Notes under the pieces: generated by a model | Databases searched by the model: none | The model's input: the letters and a program-made list of their open reading frames with translations, nothing else | What the model was told of the DNA's origin: nothing | NCBI RefSeq assembly: GCF_020179475.1 | Contig: NZ_JAILXZ010000002.1 | Span: 727,061 to 791,060, forward strand | Origin: Novosphingobium huizhouense | GTDB taxonomy: Bacteria > Pseudomonadota > Alphaproteobacteria > Sphingomonadales > Sphingomonadaceae | Length of the DNA: 64,000 nt | Direction of reading: 5' to 3' | Program-made: the position numbers and the translations under genes | In this document: in pieces, positions 37,916 to 46,420 of the stretch | Layout: each line of letters begins with the position of its first letter | How positions within the stretch are numbered: the stretch's first letter is position 1

Positions 37916-38677
37916 TTACTTGCCCTGCCAGTTCGGCTTGCGCTTCTCGGCAAAGGCCGCGGCGCCTTCGCGCGCGTCGCTCGAGGAGAACACCGGCGCG
38001 ATGTATTCCTGCTGCTTCTTCCACATCTCCGCCTCGGTCCACTCGTGCGAATCGCGGATGATGCCCTTCGACGCGATCAGCGCCAGCGGCCCGTTCTCGG
38101 CGACGCGCGCGGCGAGCGCCTTGGCCGCATCGAGCGCCGGGCCTTCGCTGATCTGGTTGATGAAGCCCAGGTCATAGGCGCGGCTGGCGTCGATGAAGTC
38201 GCCGGTCAGCGCAAGCTCCATCGCGATCCGCGGCGGGATCTGGCGCGGCAGCTTGATCAGCCCGCCCGCGGCGGCGGCAAGCCCGCGCTTGGCTTCGGGG
38301 ATGCCGAACTTGGCGTTCGCATTGGCGACGATCAGGTCGCAGGCGAGCGCCAGCTCCATGCCGCCCGCCAGCGCATAGCCGTCGATCGCGGCGATCACCG
38401 GCTTCTTCGGGCTCCATTCCGACAGGCCGCCGAAGCCGCGCCCCGGGATCGACGGCGATTCGCCGCGCAGGAAGCCCTTGAGGTCCATGCCCGAACAGAA
38501 CGTGCCGCCGGCGCCCGTCAGGATCGCGCAGCGCAGGTCGGTCTCGGCATCGAGGCGGTCCATCGCCGCGGCGATGCCCTCGGCCGCGGCCTTGGTCATC
38601 GCGTTCTTGGCCTCGGGGCGGTTGATGGTGACGACAAGGACATTGCCGTCGACTTCGGTCAGGACTTCTTCGCTCAT
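37916..38677 (-). CDS. Enoyl-CoA hydratase/isomerase (crotonase) family protein
   Basis: 253 residues. Crotonase blocks NRPEAKNAMT, the oxyanion-hole region GTFCSGMDLKGFL and AIDGYALAGGMELALACDL are visible, with the catalytic-loop sequence IPEAKRGLAAAAGG. It belongs to the large CoA-dependent hydratase/isomerase group of fatty-acid or aromatic-acid degradation. It is convergent with the rhamnose operon and divergent from icd; the exact acyl-CoA substrate is unknown. Confidence 0.9.
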   Translation of the reverse strand: MSEEVLTEVDGNVLVVTINRPEAKNAMTKAAAEGIAAAMDRLDAETDLRCAILTGAGGTFCSGMDLKGFLRGESPSIPGRGFGGLSEWSPKKPVIAAIDGYALAGGMELALACDLIVANANAKFGIPEAKRGLAAAAGGLIKLPRQIPPRIAMELALTGDFIDASRAYDLGFINQISEGPALDAAKALAARVAENGPLALIASKGIIRDSHEWTEAEMWKKQQEYIAPVFSSSDAREGAAAFAEKRKPNWQGK

Positions 38678-38887
38678 CCTTCAGGTTCCCTCTGGTTGGT
38701 CGCTCGCGGCATTTAACCGCTTGCTTAAATCCTTGGCCCGGATCGCGCGCCCTGTCCAGTGCGAACAGGCCGCCGAGCCGGCGCCGAAAGGGCCCAGCCG
38801 CGCGGTTCCGCCCGTCTTGCACGCCCCGCAACCTCTGCTAAGGGAAGGCGAAACCTCCCCGGAACCCACAGCACAGACAGGACGGAC

Positions 38888-40111
38888 ATGGCGAAGATCA
38901 AGGTGAAGAACCCGGTCGTCGAACTCGACGGCGACGAAATGACCCGGATCATCTGGCAGTGGATTCGCGAGCGCCTGATCCTCCCCTACCTCGACATCGA
39001 CCTGAAGTACTACGACCTCTCGGTCGAGAAGCGCGACGAGACCGGCGACCAGATCACCATCGATTCCGCCAACGCGATCAAGCAGTACGGCGTCGGCGTG
39101 AAGTGCGCGACGATCACCCCGGACGAAGCCCGCGTCGAGGAGTTCAAGCTCAAGAAGATGTGGAAGTCGCCCAACGGCACGATCCGCAACATCCTCGGCG
39201 GCGTCGTCTTCCGCGAACCGATCGTGATCCAGAACGTGCCGCGCCTCGTGCCCGGCTGGACCGACCCGATCGTCGTCGGCCGCCACGCCTTCGGCGACCA
39301 GTACCGCGCGACCGACACGCTGATCCCGGGCCCCGGCAAGCTGCGCCTCGTCTGGGACGGCGAGAACGGCGAGAAGATCGACCTCGACGTGTTCGACTTC
39401 CCCAGCGCCGGCGTCGCCATGGCGATGTACAACCTCGACGATTCGATCCGCGACTTCGCCCGCGCCTCGTTCAACTACGGCCTCGGCCTCGGCTGGCCGG
39501 TGTACCTTTCGACCAAGAACACCATCCTCAAGGCCTATGACGGCCGCTTCAAGGACCTGTTCCAGGAAGTGTTCGACAACGAAGGCTTCGCCGAGAAGTT
39601 CAAGGCCGCCGGCATCGTCTACGAACACCGCCTGATCGACGACATGGTCGCCTCGGCGCTCAAGTGGTCGGGCAAGTTCGTCTGGGCCTGCAAGAACTAC
39701 GACGGCGACGTCCAGTCCGACACCGTGGCGCAAGGCTTCGGCTCCTTGGGCCTGATGACCTCGGTGCTGATGACGCCCGATGGCAAGACCGTCGAGGCCG
39801 AGGCCGCGCACGGCACCGTGACGCGCCACTACCGCCAGCACCAGCAGGGCAAGCAGACCTCGACCAACCCGATCGCCTCGATCTTCGCCTGGACCCGCGG
39901 CCTGATCTACCGTGGGCGTTTCGACGAGACCCCCGAAGTGGTCAGGTTCGCCGAAACGCTCGAGCGCATCTGCATCGAGACGGTCGAGAGCGGCAAGATG
40001 ACCAAGGACTTGGCCCTGCTCATCGGCCCCGACCAGGCCTGGATGACCACCGAGCAGTTCTTCGAAGCGATCGTCCAGAACCTCGAAGCCGAAATGGCCA
40101 ACTGGGCCTGA
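38888..40111 (+). CDS. icd: NADP-dependent isocitrate dehydrogenase
   Basis: 407 residues from ATG 38888 with AGGAC upstream. [32 protein letters not shown], the conserved [20 protein letters not shown] and [20 protein letters not shown] place it in the eukaryote-like homodimeric (IDH2) group common in alphaproteobacteria. It makes 2-oxoglutarate and NADPH in the TCA cycle. It stands alone with its own terminator. Confidence 0.96.
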   Translation: MAKIKVKNPVVELDGDEMTRIIWQWIRERLILPYLDIDLKYYDLSVEKRDETGDQITIDSANAIKQYGVGVKCATITPDEARVEEFKLKKMWKSPNGTIRNILGGVVFREPIVIQNVPRLVPGWTDPIVVGRHAFGDQYRATDTLIPGPGKLRLVWDGENGEKIDLDVFDFPSAGVAMAMYNLDDSIRDFARASFNYGLGLGWPVYLSTKNTILKAYDGRFKDLFQEVFDNEGFAEKFKAAGIVYEHRLIDDMVASALKWSGKFVWACKNYDGDVQSDTVAQGFGSLGLMTSVLMTPDGKTVEAEAAHGTVTRHYRQHQQGKQTSTNPIASIFAWTRGLIYRGRFDETPEVVRFAETLERICIETVESGKMTKDLALLIGPDQAWMTTEQFFEAIVQNLEAEMANWA

Positions 40112-40137
40112 GCGGAAACGCAGCGCTGAGACGAAAA

Positions 40138-40166
40138 AGCCCCGGAGCGATCCGGGGCTTTTTTTC
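40138..40166 (+). terminator. Rho-independent terminator of icd
   Basis: Stem AGCCCCGGA-GCGA-TCCGGGGCT followed by seven T, 26 bases after the icd stop. Confidence 0.92.
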
Positions 40167-40541
40167 CTGTCGCGGCAAGACCGTGCGATTTAGCAACGAC
40201 TTTCGGGAGAGACACTTGCCACCCTTGGATTGCCCCCAAGAGGCGAACTACGTCGGGAACCGCCACCGCCTACCACCGCCACAGCAAACTGTGGGTATAA
40301 GTGCGTCCCCTCTCCGACCCCAAAGCAACGAGATGAGGCGCAGGTTAGTACGTCACGATGTCACAACCACAAATCTCGGCATGCACAGACTGTGATTTGA
40401 GAATGATCATACGCCGATGCTACGCGGTTAGATCCTTTCCTGCAACGATACTCGTAAATTACGAAACTTGATCGGGGCCCTTGACGCGCTGAACTTCTTC
40501 CTTGAAGCTAGCAGGCAAAGACGGCACGAAGGGAGCCCCAA
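40167..40541. other. AT-richer intergenic region at the edge of the accessory insert
   Basis: 375 bases in which base composition drops below the chromosomal level, beginning shortly after the icd terminator. No gene, tRNA or clear insertion-sequence end is visible. It presumably carries the promoter of the SIR2/STAND gene; no convincing -35/-10 pair could be fixed. Confidence 0.5.
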
Positions 40542-43109
40542 TTGTTTGCCATTAGCGACCAAGACGCACGCTTTTTGAACAACTCCATTGCACTAGGAGA
40601 AGCTATCGTTGTCCTAGGCGCAGGTGCCTCCTTCACCTCCAAAAATGCGCAGAACAAGCCAGTTGCCCAAGCAGAAAATTTGTCTCGCATTATCGCGGAG
40701 CGGGCTGGCCTCCCTTATGAAGGTGAGGTACTTCCTTTAGTCCTGTCTGCTGTAACAGGACGAATACTAAGTGAACCTCAGCTCCATGCAATATATAAGC
40801 GCGAATACACTAAGGTAGAACCATCCTCCGAATTGGTTAGCCTATTCAGTTATACTTGGAAACGCATATACACTTGGTGTATTGACGACGCTCTAGATAA
40901 TGTACAAGGGCGCCGCGCTCAACGTTTCAAGTTCCGCAATGGAATGACCGACCCGGTTGTAGATGAAGACGACCTCGCGTATCTTCAGATAATCAAGCTT
41001 CATGGCGACGCCAATCGGCCCGACCTTGGCCTTATAATGAGTGAAGCTGAGTACAGTCGAACGTTGGCACTAGGTAAGCACGCTTGGTATGCTCAAGCTG
41101 GGAACGATTATGTAAACTACACACCAATATTTATTGGAAGTCGACTAGCTGAACCAATATTGTCCGCTGAACTGGAAAGGGCGAAGCGCGGATCTGGCGA
41201 TACAGGCCTAGGTAAAGCATTTTTAATCACACCCGATGTCCTTTCGCAAATCGAACGCAACAGCTTCGCAGCTCGTGGGATCACCCACATCCAGGCGACA
41301 TTGGGAGACTTCACCGATTGGCTAAAGCTTCAATTTCCGAGCGGCCTCTCGCCTAAAGACGTGCTATCTAAGGCCAATAACTTTACTAATGACGACCAAC
41401 TTTCAAATTTAAACAGCGAAGACATTGGCATTGCGCATTCCCTTTTTCCGATCGATGCAACGGCATTAGCAACAAGAGCTGCGACTTATAACCGCGCCGA
41501 TCATGAACGCGATGCGCGCAACTTCCTACGAGGATCGCCACCGAACTGGGTAATAGCAGCTTCAGACATTCCTGTTTGGCTTAAGCCGACAGACGAACTC
41601 TTTGCCGCTTTAAGCGGTGCTGTAGAACAGCGAGCACGTCTTTTCGTAGCAATCGGCCAGTCCGGGAGTGGCAAAACCACAAGCCTTCTCCAAGCGCTGC
41701 TACGCTATGGCCGGGAAAACCCGCAAGTTCCAATTTACGAACTTAGAGGTAGCGTACGATCTGTTAAAGCTGTTCTATCGTTGCTTAAGCGGCTTCATGA
41801 CCGGCAAGTAGTCCTATATGTTGGCGATCTTTTTATTTACGGTGACTCATTTTCAGAAGACCTTTCCTCGATTGAGGCTGGGCGTGTGACAGTTGTGTCA
41901 ACGGCACGAACCGGAGAATGGCGTGATCGACTTTCAAGAAGAGTCGGCACGATATCTTCGACCCACGACTTCTCCCGATTCACAAATGATGACTACGCGC
42001 CGCTTGTGGATAGACTACTTAAGTATGTACCTGCCCCCGCGTTTGCGAAGCTTCCAAGGAAAGAGCAATTACATAAACTAAAAAAGTCCAAAGAGCAGCT
42101 ACTAATTGCCCTCCGTGAAGCAACATCCTCAGAAAGCTTTAATGAAACTATTAAGAACGAGTTTTCAAAGCTGCCAGATCGCGACACCAAACTGTTCGTC
42201 GTCGTTTGCGCAATCGCAACTCTTGCACGCGTCGGTTTGCCCGTTGGTACTTCCAAGGAGGTGTTCCAAAAAATCAGTGAGGTCAGATCCTATGGCGAGG
42301 CGGAAGACGCTGCTTCAGGCATTGTCTCTCGGCTTCCCGACGGAAGGCTCCATGCGCGACACGAACTATATGTCAGACATATCATCGACAATGTCGTGAG
42401 CATAGACGACATTGTTGATTGCCAAATAGCCCTCCTTGAAAGTTTCACTAAGTTCGCAGTCCCGGTAGTCAAATCACTGAATCGCCTTGACGCTGCGCTG
42501 TTTAGATTTTGTCTAAACAACGATTTTGTGTTTCAGCAGTGTATTAAACGCGGGAATAAGTTCGCTGGCCGCAGATTATACTCCCACTTCGAAATACAGT
42601 TCCAGCTTGATGGACACTTTTGGTTGCAATTTGGCCTCTATTTGAGATCGTGCGGAGAATACACCGAGGCTTTGGATAAACTCACAAAATCTATTCAAGC
42701 CTACCCGGAGAATCCGTTCGCTGTTCATGCGTTGGCGGAGCTAAAGTTGCAGGTCGCTTACAAGCGGCCCGTTTTTGATGAGGTCGCAGCCGAGCTGACT
42801 AGCTCAGCAGTTCAAAGTTTGCTTGAGCTTGACGCTTCCAGCGGTATCGAAAACGACCAGTATCCAATGGTCACGCTCCTAAATCTGCATATCGGTCTGC
42901 TAATAAAGCATAAAATGAATTCCGATGCAAGAACTCATGCCAAGACCTACTACGATCGCCTAAGAATACTGGAAAGGCAGGGTGCTGGCGGTTTTGTCTC
43001 CGCGGCGAAGGAGAAAGCTTTTAGATTTGCGACAACGGGCGAATGGGAAGAGAATGGGCGCAATGACCGGCAACGCGGGCAACAGTCTCGACGTCGATTA
43101 CGCAGGTAG
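40542..43109 (+). CDS. SIR2-like domain plus STAND-type NTPase and TPR-like protein, candidate antiphage defence gene
   Basis: 855 residues from TTG 40542 with GGGAG a few bases upstream. Residues 20-260 form a SIR2-like domain: NAD-site glycines in VVLGAGAS (23-30) and the His of IIKLHGDAN (about 154). From about 365 a P-loop NTPase follows: GQSGSGKTT (372-380), a Walker B-like strand VVLYVGDLF (423-431) and VTVVSTARTGEW in sensor position. The C-terminal third is helical with a TPR-like unit (LRSCGEYTEALDKLTKSIQA) and ends in an Arg-rich tail. SIR2-STAND-TPR proteins (Avs5-like and related) destroy NAD on sensing phage proteins. The codons are much more AT-rich than in the neighbours, a sign of transfer. 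The domains are recognised by motif only. Confidence 0.8.
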   Translation: MFAISDQDARFLNNSIALGEAIVVLGAGASFTSKNAQNKPVAQAENLSRIIAERAGLPYEGEVLPLVLSAVTGRILSEPQLHAIYKREYTKVEPSSELVSLFSYTWKRIYTWCIDDALDNVQGRRAQRFKFRNGMTDPVVDEDDLAYLQIIKLHGDANRPDLGLIMSEAEYSRTLALGKHAWYAQAGNDYVNYTPIFIGSRLAEPILSAELERAKRGSGDTGLGKAFLITPDVLSQIERNSFAARGITHIQATLGDFTDWLKLQFPSGLSPKDVLSKANNFTNDDQLSNLNSEDIGIAHSLFPIDATALATRAATYNRADHERDARNFLRGSPPNWVIAASDIPVWLKPTDELFAALSGAVEQRARLFVAIGQSGSGKTTSLLQALLRYGRENPQVPIYELRGSVRSVKAVLSLLKRLHDRQVVLYVGDLFIYGDSFSEDLSSIEAGRVTVVSTARTGEWRDRLSRRVGTISSTHDFSRFTNDDYAPLVDRLLKYVPAPAFAKLPRKEQLHKLKKSKEQLLIALREATSSESFNETIKNEFSKLPDRDTKLFVVVCAIATLARVGLPVGTSKEVFQKISEVRSYGEAEDAASGIVSRLPDGRLHARHELYVRHIIDNVVSIDDIVDCQIALLESFTKFAVPVVKSLNRLDAALFRFCLNNDFVFQQCIKRGNKFAGRRLYSHFEIQFQLDGHFWLQFGLYLRSCGEYTEALDKLTKSIQAYPENPFAVHALAELKLQVAYKRPVFDEVAAELTSSAVQSLLELDASSGIENDQYPMVTLLNLHIGLLIKHKMNSDARTHAKTYYDRLRILERQGAGGFVSAAKEKAFRFATTGEWEENGRNDRQRGQQSRRRLRR

Positions 43110-43408
43110 CAGAGACACTTCTGAAAAGGTTGGAGAAGGATAACCTAGCAACCCAGTTCACAACCGCATGGTTACGACACTGCTTGCAGATTGGGCATTC
43201 TTCCGCCCTATCGATGGCAGGCGCCCTTGTCGGCAGTGACGCTTGGGGAAGGAGACCACCCACTTGGATGACGGAGATGGGATGGCGTTGCCAAAGGTCT
43301 GAGTTCATCAGGTTAATTGTCAGCTTTTTTAGGTCCGGACATGAGATAGTCGCCTGAGAGCGAGGATTTATTCGCGTGGCCACCGCCCTAGCGCCCTTAT
43401 GCACTAGC
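43110..43408. other. Right edge of the accessory insert
   Basis: 299 bases still AT-richer than the chromosome. Short open frames exist on both strands but none has a ribosome site or recognisable product. Confidence 0.4.
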
Positions 43409-44056
43409 TCACCCCTCCCTCACCCCCGTCACATTGTCCGACAGCACCTCCCACCCCAGCGTGGCGTAGAGCGCGCGGCCGGCGTCGGTTGCGACCAGCA
43501 GTTCCACGGCGGCGGGATCGCGGCGGGTGGTGTGGAGGGTCTGCATCAGCACCTGGCCGAGGCCCTTGCGGCGATGCGCGGGGTCGGTGGCGATCCGGTC
43601 GTAGACGAACGCGCCGCCCATCTCCGCGGCATGACCGCTCGCGGCGACATCGCCTGCGGCGGTCATGATCCGCGCGTGGCTCACCGTGCCGCCTGCGCGC
43701 TCCGCCGTCGCGATCGTCACGCGGTAGCCCTCGGGCACGGGCCGGACCGGCGACGCTCCGGTGGCGCGCATGACATGGGCGGTGGGCGGCATGGTCCAGC
43801 CCTCGGGCAGCGCCGCGCGCAAACGCTCGGGCGGGGCACAGACCTTCACGAAGCGGCGCGGCGCGCGGATCATCTCGACGAGCACCGCGACTTCGGGCCC
43901 CATGCGGGGAAAGACCCAGCGCACCGCCTCGGCTTCGCTCGCCGTATCGACCCGCCAGCCGCCCCGGTCCCCCACCGGCGCGGGCAGCCCGCGCGCCAGC
44001 GAACGCGCGGCAAGCCAGCCGTGCAGCCACTCCGGATCGACGCCCTCGCCCGCCAT
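43409..44056 (-). CDS. GNAT-family N-acetyltransferase
   Basis: 215 residues from ATG 44056, with a strong GGGAGG site. The C-terminal half carries the acetyl-CoA loop IATDPAHRRKGLGQVLMQTL (Q/RxxGxG/A) and the closing ALYATLGWEVLSDN typical of GNAT enzymes. The N-terminal half is an extra domain of unknown type. The substrate is unknown. It has its own upstream region with two palindromes. Confidence 0.87.
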   Translation of the reverse strand: MAGEGVDPEWLHGWLAARSLARGLPAPVGDRGGWRVDTASEAEAVRWVFPRMGPEVAVLVEMIRAPRRFVKVCAPPERLRAALPEGWTMPPTAHVMRATGASPVRPVPEGYRVTIATAERAGGTVSHARIMTAAGDVAASGHAAEMGGAFVYDRIATDPAHRRKGLGQVLMQTLHTTRRDPAAVELLVATDAGRALYATLGWEVLSDNVTGVREG

Positions 44057-44410
44057 GCCGCCTCCCGTCAAAGCCCGGTCCCTGCGCCCCAAGAATTTCT
44101 GACGAATGCGTCAGTTATAATCTTGCATATGCAACGAATCCCTCGCGCTGTCCTACAGGCCGCCACCCTGCTATCATCCCGCTCGCTTCGCTCTTTGACC
44201 TGTTGAAAACGCGCGGGAATCCGGTCTGGTCCGGCCGCCGCCGAAGGGTTCTTCCGATCGTGCGCAAGGGGCCGCAGTTTCGACTCCAGGACAGTGTAAA
44301 CCCCGTAAACCCCCTCCCCCGGTCGAGGCCTTCAATTCAAACCGTTGCGCGGGGCTTTCCACCTCCCGCGAGGGGTACCCACCGCCGCCGCCCCCCGCTA
44401 GGCTTGCCCG
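44057..44410. other. Intergenic region between the GNAT gene and the antiporter
   Basis: 354 bases, divergent promoter region. The GNAT side is AT-rich with the palindromes listed next; the rest is GC-rich and shows nothing further. Confidence 0.5.
44099..44134. promoter_or_regulatory. Two palindromes flanking a TATAAT element, GNAT promoter region
   Basis: CTGACG-AATG-CGTCAG (44099-44114) and a perfect 12-base palindrome TTGCATATGCAA (44123-44134) lie on each side of TATAAT (44116-44121). This looks like a regulated promoter, possibly of MarR or TetR type. No -35 fits convincingly on either strand and the regulator is unknown. Confidence 0.4.
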
Positions 44411-46192
44411 ATGGCCGGATCGATCGCACCCACCACCGCGCTCTCGGACGCGCTCGTCATCCTCGGCGCGGCGGGGATCGTCATTCCCGCCTTCGCCAGG
44501 CTGCGGATCACGCCGATCATCGGCTTCATCCTCGTCGGGCTCGCGGTCGGCCCCTACGGCCTCGGCGCGCTCGTCCCGCGCCATCCCTGGCTCTACCACG
44601 TCACCATTTCCGATCCGCACGCGATCGAACCCTTCGCCGAGTTCGGCATCGTGCTCCTCCTGTTCGAGATCGGGCTCGAACTGTCGTTCAACCGCCTGTG
44701 GGCGATGCGCCGGCTGGTCTTCGGGCTCGGCGCGATCGAGCTGCTGGTCGCCGCCCTCCTGCTCGGCCTCGCCCTGCGGCTGACCGGCGAGACCACCGCC
44801 GCCGCGCTCGGGCTCGGCCTCGCGCTCGCGCTATCCTCGACCGCGCTGGTGCTGCCGATCTCGGGAACGCAAGGTCCCGTCGGGCGCGCCGCGCTGTCGA
44901 TGCTGCTGTTCGAGGACATCGCGCTCGTCCCCATCATCTTCCTCCTCGGCGCGATCGGGCCGATGGCGGCGGCGGGCGGGGCCCCGAGCCTCGTCGACAC
45001 GCTGTGGAAGGGCGGGCTCGTCGTCCTCGTCCTGCTCGTCGCGGGCAAGCTGCTGCTGCCGCGCCTGTTCGCGCAGGCCGCCAAGACCAAGAGCCCCGAG
45101 CTGTTCCTTGCCGCGAGCCTGCTCGTCGTGATCGTCGCCGCGCTCGCCACCGGCGCGGTCGGCCTTTCGCCGATCATGGGCGCGCTGCTCGCCGGGCTGC
45201 TGATCGCCGAGACCGAATACCACGGCGAGGTCGAGGCGATCACCAAGCCGTTCAAGGGCCTCGCCCTCGGCGTGTTCCTCATCACCATCGGCATGGGCAT
45301 CGACCTCGCCGTGGTCTGGCGCCAGTTCTGGCCGCTGCTCGCGGGCGTCGCCGGGGTGGTGCTGGTCAAGGCGCTGGTCACCACGCTCGCGCTGCGGTTC
45401 ATGGGCACGCAGCGCGCGACCGCGCTCCACACCGGCATCCTGATGGCGAGCCCGAGCGAGACCACGCTGATCGTGCTCGGCACTGCCGCCCAGGCCGCGC
45501 TGATCGATGCCGAGACGGCGCAATACTGGCAAATCGTCACCGCCATCGGCCTCACCATCACCCCGCTGCTTGCGAGGCTCGGCGAGATCACCGGCGCCCG
45601 GGTCGCGCGCGCCGAGGGCCGCGCCGCCGACGTCGAGGTGGAGGAACCGGTGGGCGACCGTGCGGTGATCATCGGCTTCGGCCGCGTCGGCCGCCTGATC
45701 GGCGAGATGCTCAAGGCACACGACACGCCCTACGTCGGCATCGACAGCGATCCCGCGATGGTGCGCGAGGCGCGCGCGGCCGGAATGCCGGTGTTGTTCG
45801 GCAATATCGAGGCGGCGACGGTCGTCGACCGATTAGACCTCGACCATGCGCGCGCGCTGATCCTGACGATGGACGAACCGGTGCTGGTCTCGCGCATCGT
45901 GCGCAAGCTGCGCGCCCGCCGGCCGGACGTGCCGATCATCGTGCGCGCCCGCGACGCCGCGCACGCCGCCGAACTCTACCGCGCCGGGGCGAGCCACGCG
46001 GTGCCCGAAACGCTCGAAAGCTCGCTGCAGCTGTCGGAAGCCGTGCTCGTCGACCTCGGCGTGCCGATGGGCCCGGTGATCGCCTCGATCCACGAAAAGC
46101 GCGACGAACTGCGCCGCCAGATCATGGAAGACGGCGACCTCGACGCGCTCCCCCGGCTCAAGTCGTCGCGCCTGCGCGAACGGCAGGGCTGA
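44411..46192 (+). CDS. CPA2-family cation/proton antiporter with TrkA-N domain (KefB/YbaL-like)
   Basis: 593 residues. About twelve membrane segments (residues 10-390) with the CPA2 features GFILVGLAVGPYGLG, FEIGLELSF, ALALSSTALVLP and PIMGALLAGLLIAETEY precede a Rossmann TrkA-N domain (VIIGFGRVGRLIGEMLKAHD, YVGIDSDPAMV). It exports K+ or Na+ in exchange for protons, gated by nucleotide or glutathione binding to the TrkA-N part in relatives. It is followed 53 bases on by a 56-residue gene. Confidence 0.92.
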   Translation: MAGSIAPTTALSDALVILGAAGIVIPAFARLRITPIIGFILVGLAVGPYGLGALVPRHPWLYHVTISDPHAIEPFAEFGIVLLLFEIGLELSFNRLWAMRRLVFGLGAIELLVAALLLGLALRLTGETTAAALGLGLALALSSTALVLPISGTQGPVGRAALSMLLFEDIALVPIIFLLGAIGPMAAAGGAPSLVDTLWKGGLVVLVLLVAGKLLLPRLFAQAAKTKSPELFLAASLLVVIVAALATGAVGLSPIMGALLAGLLIAETEYHGEVEAITKPFKGLALGVFLITIGMGIDLAVVWRQFWPLLAGVAGVVLVKALVTTLALRFMGTQRATALHTGILMASPSETTLIVLGTAAQAALIDAETAQYWQIVTAIGLTITPLLARLGEITGARVARAEGRAADVEVEEPVGDRAVIIGFGRVGRLIGEMLKAHDTPYVGIDSDPAMVREARAAGMPVLFGNIEAATVVDRLDLDHARALILTMDEPVLVSRIVRKLRARRPDVPIIVRARDAAHAAELYRAGASHAVPETLESSLQLSEAVLVDLGVPMGPVIASIHEKRDELRRQIMEDGDLDALPRLKSSRLRERQG

Positions 46193-46245
46193 TCGCCCGG
46201 CACCACCCCGCCCTGCGCCCGTTATCCCTTCAAAGGAGAACGGCG

Positions 46246-46416
46246 ATGACCCAGCCCGAAGGCAACCAGCCCAACCTCAACCCCGCCACCCAGGGCGACC
46301 AGCCCGACAAGGGCGCGATCAAGCGCCCGCAACAGACCGACCGCACGATGCGCGAAAAGGACCTGCCGCGCGGCAGCGAACCCGAAACGCGCGGCACGAG
46401 CGGCCGCCGGCAGTAG
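46246..46416 (+). CDS. 56-residue hydrophilic protein
   Basis: MTQPEGNQPNLN start with an excellent AAAGGAG site seven bases before ATG. It is rich in Gln, Pro, Arg and charged residues, with no cysteine or hydrophobic core, so it is probably disordered. It ends four bases before the alaS stop on the other strand. Function unknown; the ribosome site and position make it a likely true gene. Confidence 0.65.
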   Translation: MTQPEGNQPNLNPATQGDQPDKGAIKRPQQTDRTMREKDLPRGSEPETRGTSGRRQ

Positions 46417-46420
46417 CGCC

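Noticed and set aside
43130..43357. Plus-strand 75-codon frame after the defence gene
   Set aside because: No ribosome site, no hydrophobic or motif pattern, and AT-rich noncoding sequence easily yields such frames.
43021..43404. Minus-strand frame of 127 codons with a CPICKQC motif at the right edge of the insert
   Set aside because: It overlaps the 3' end of the SIR2/STAND gene, has no ribosome site and no recognisable family beyond the short Cys motif; it could be a remnant but cannot be supported.
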